From positions 1 to 5,753 of the forward strand of contig JBIKPR010000109.1 in the NCBI GenBank assembly GCA_044357345.1: a stretch of 5,753 bases of DNA, read 5' to 3'. Position numbers and translations under genes: made by a program. The notes under the pieces are model-generated. The model did not search any database, was not told where the DNA came from, and saw only the letters and a list, made by a program, of their open reading frames with translations. Numbering within the stretch: position 1 is the first letter of the stretch; each line of letters starts with the position of its first letter. This DNA is from JABMMZ01 sp044357345 (GTDB lineage Bacteria; Bacteroidota; Bacteroidia; NS11-12g; UBA955). Positions 5,645 to 5,753 of this stretch are shown here, piece after piece.

Positions 5645-5649
5645 TGTCT
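5625..5649 (+). repeat. Stem-loop repeat, copy D, cut after its first half
   Basis: This has CCC, arm GTAGC, GTGACG and an 11-base variable stretch like copy B, but the expected AGTCTCT, GCTAC and GGG do not follow. The similarity ends exactly where an IS-like terminus begins at 5650, which suggests the element was split by an insertion. Confidence 0.65.
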
Positions 5650-5753
5650 TGTCCTGAAATAAGTTTACACAAAAAAGTGTAAAAATATGGACTCAAAAAC
5701 AAATAAAACCCCTAATTATTTCTTCACAATTGAAGAAAAACACACGCTCATTA
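5650..5753 (+). mobile_element. Left end of a probable insertion sequence (continues past window)
   Basis: The similarity of the repeat family stops at 5649, and a new sequence beginning TGTCCTGAAATAAG follows, with a gene start 37 nt later. TG at the very end, a short untranslated lead and a transposase-like N terminus fit an IS3-like element. A perfect 7-nt inverted repeat, TTTACAC/GTGTAAA (5664-5670 and 5677-5683), lies just before the start codon. The other end is outside the window, so terminal inverted repeats and the target duplication cannot be checked here. Confidence 0.5.
5687..5753 (+). CDS. Probable transposase, N-terminal fragment (3' end outside window)
   Basis: The ATG at 5687 opens a frame that is still open at the window edge, giving 22 residues that end FTIEEKHTLI. 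A polar, basic lead followed by an F-x-x-E-E-K-pattern helix is common at the start of the helix-turn-helix (OrfA-type) proteins of IS3-like elements. Its place directly inside an IS-like end supports this reading. The fragment is too short for a firm family assignment; it could also be another DNA-binding protein. Confidence 0.45.
   Translation, partial: MDSKTNKTPNYFFTIEEKHTLI

Overview
The window comes from an AT-rich member of the Bacteroidota. Three signs support this: two proteins end in type IX secretion system (T9SS) type A sorting domains, promoter-like sequences fit the Bacteroidota consensus TTG-N19-TAnnTTTG, and genes mostly lack clear Shine-Dalgarno sites. Genus or family cannot be resolved from the sequence. 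All credible genes are on the + strand.

Bases 1-3023 look like one operon with very short gaps (8, 14, 4 and 25 nt). In order: the C-terminal end of a T9SS-exported protein; a DUF2202-type ferritin-like lipoprotein; a one-domain cupin; a large FAD-dependent oxidoreductase of the sulfide:quinone oxidoreductase (SQR) type with exactly three cysteines and a hydrophobic C-terminal tail; and a 43-residue basic/hydrophobic small protein (2892-3023) that is easily missed. The set suggests an envelope-associated redox or sulfur-handling module, but that function is inference.

Bases 3024-3442 hold a stand-alone bleomycin-resistance-like VOC gene. It has a TAnnTTTG element so close to the ATG that the mRNA leader must be nearly absent, and a run of seven C lies directly before the start codon.

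Bases 3443-4052 are non-coding and rich in repeats and hairpins. A T9SS-exported alpha/beta-hydrolase (esterase-like) follows at 4053-5501 behind its own promoter. A family of about 41-nt stem-loop repeats surrounds it: A at 3570-3611 (+), B at 3937-3977 (+), C at 5514-5554 (-) and a half copy D at 5625-5649 (+). The stem sequence changes between copies while pairing is kept, and parts of the loop are conserved. A longer direct repeat of about 43 nt (3914-3956 and 5601-5644) brackets the esterase gene. Copy D stops where an insertion-sequence-like end begins (5650), followed by the first codons of a probable transposase running off the window.

The most interesting items are the covarying stem-loop repeat family and its bracketing of a secreted enzyme gene, the apparent insertion inside one copy, and the SQR-linked small protein.
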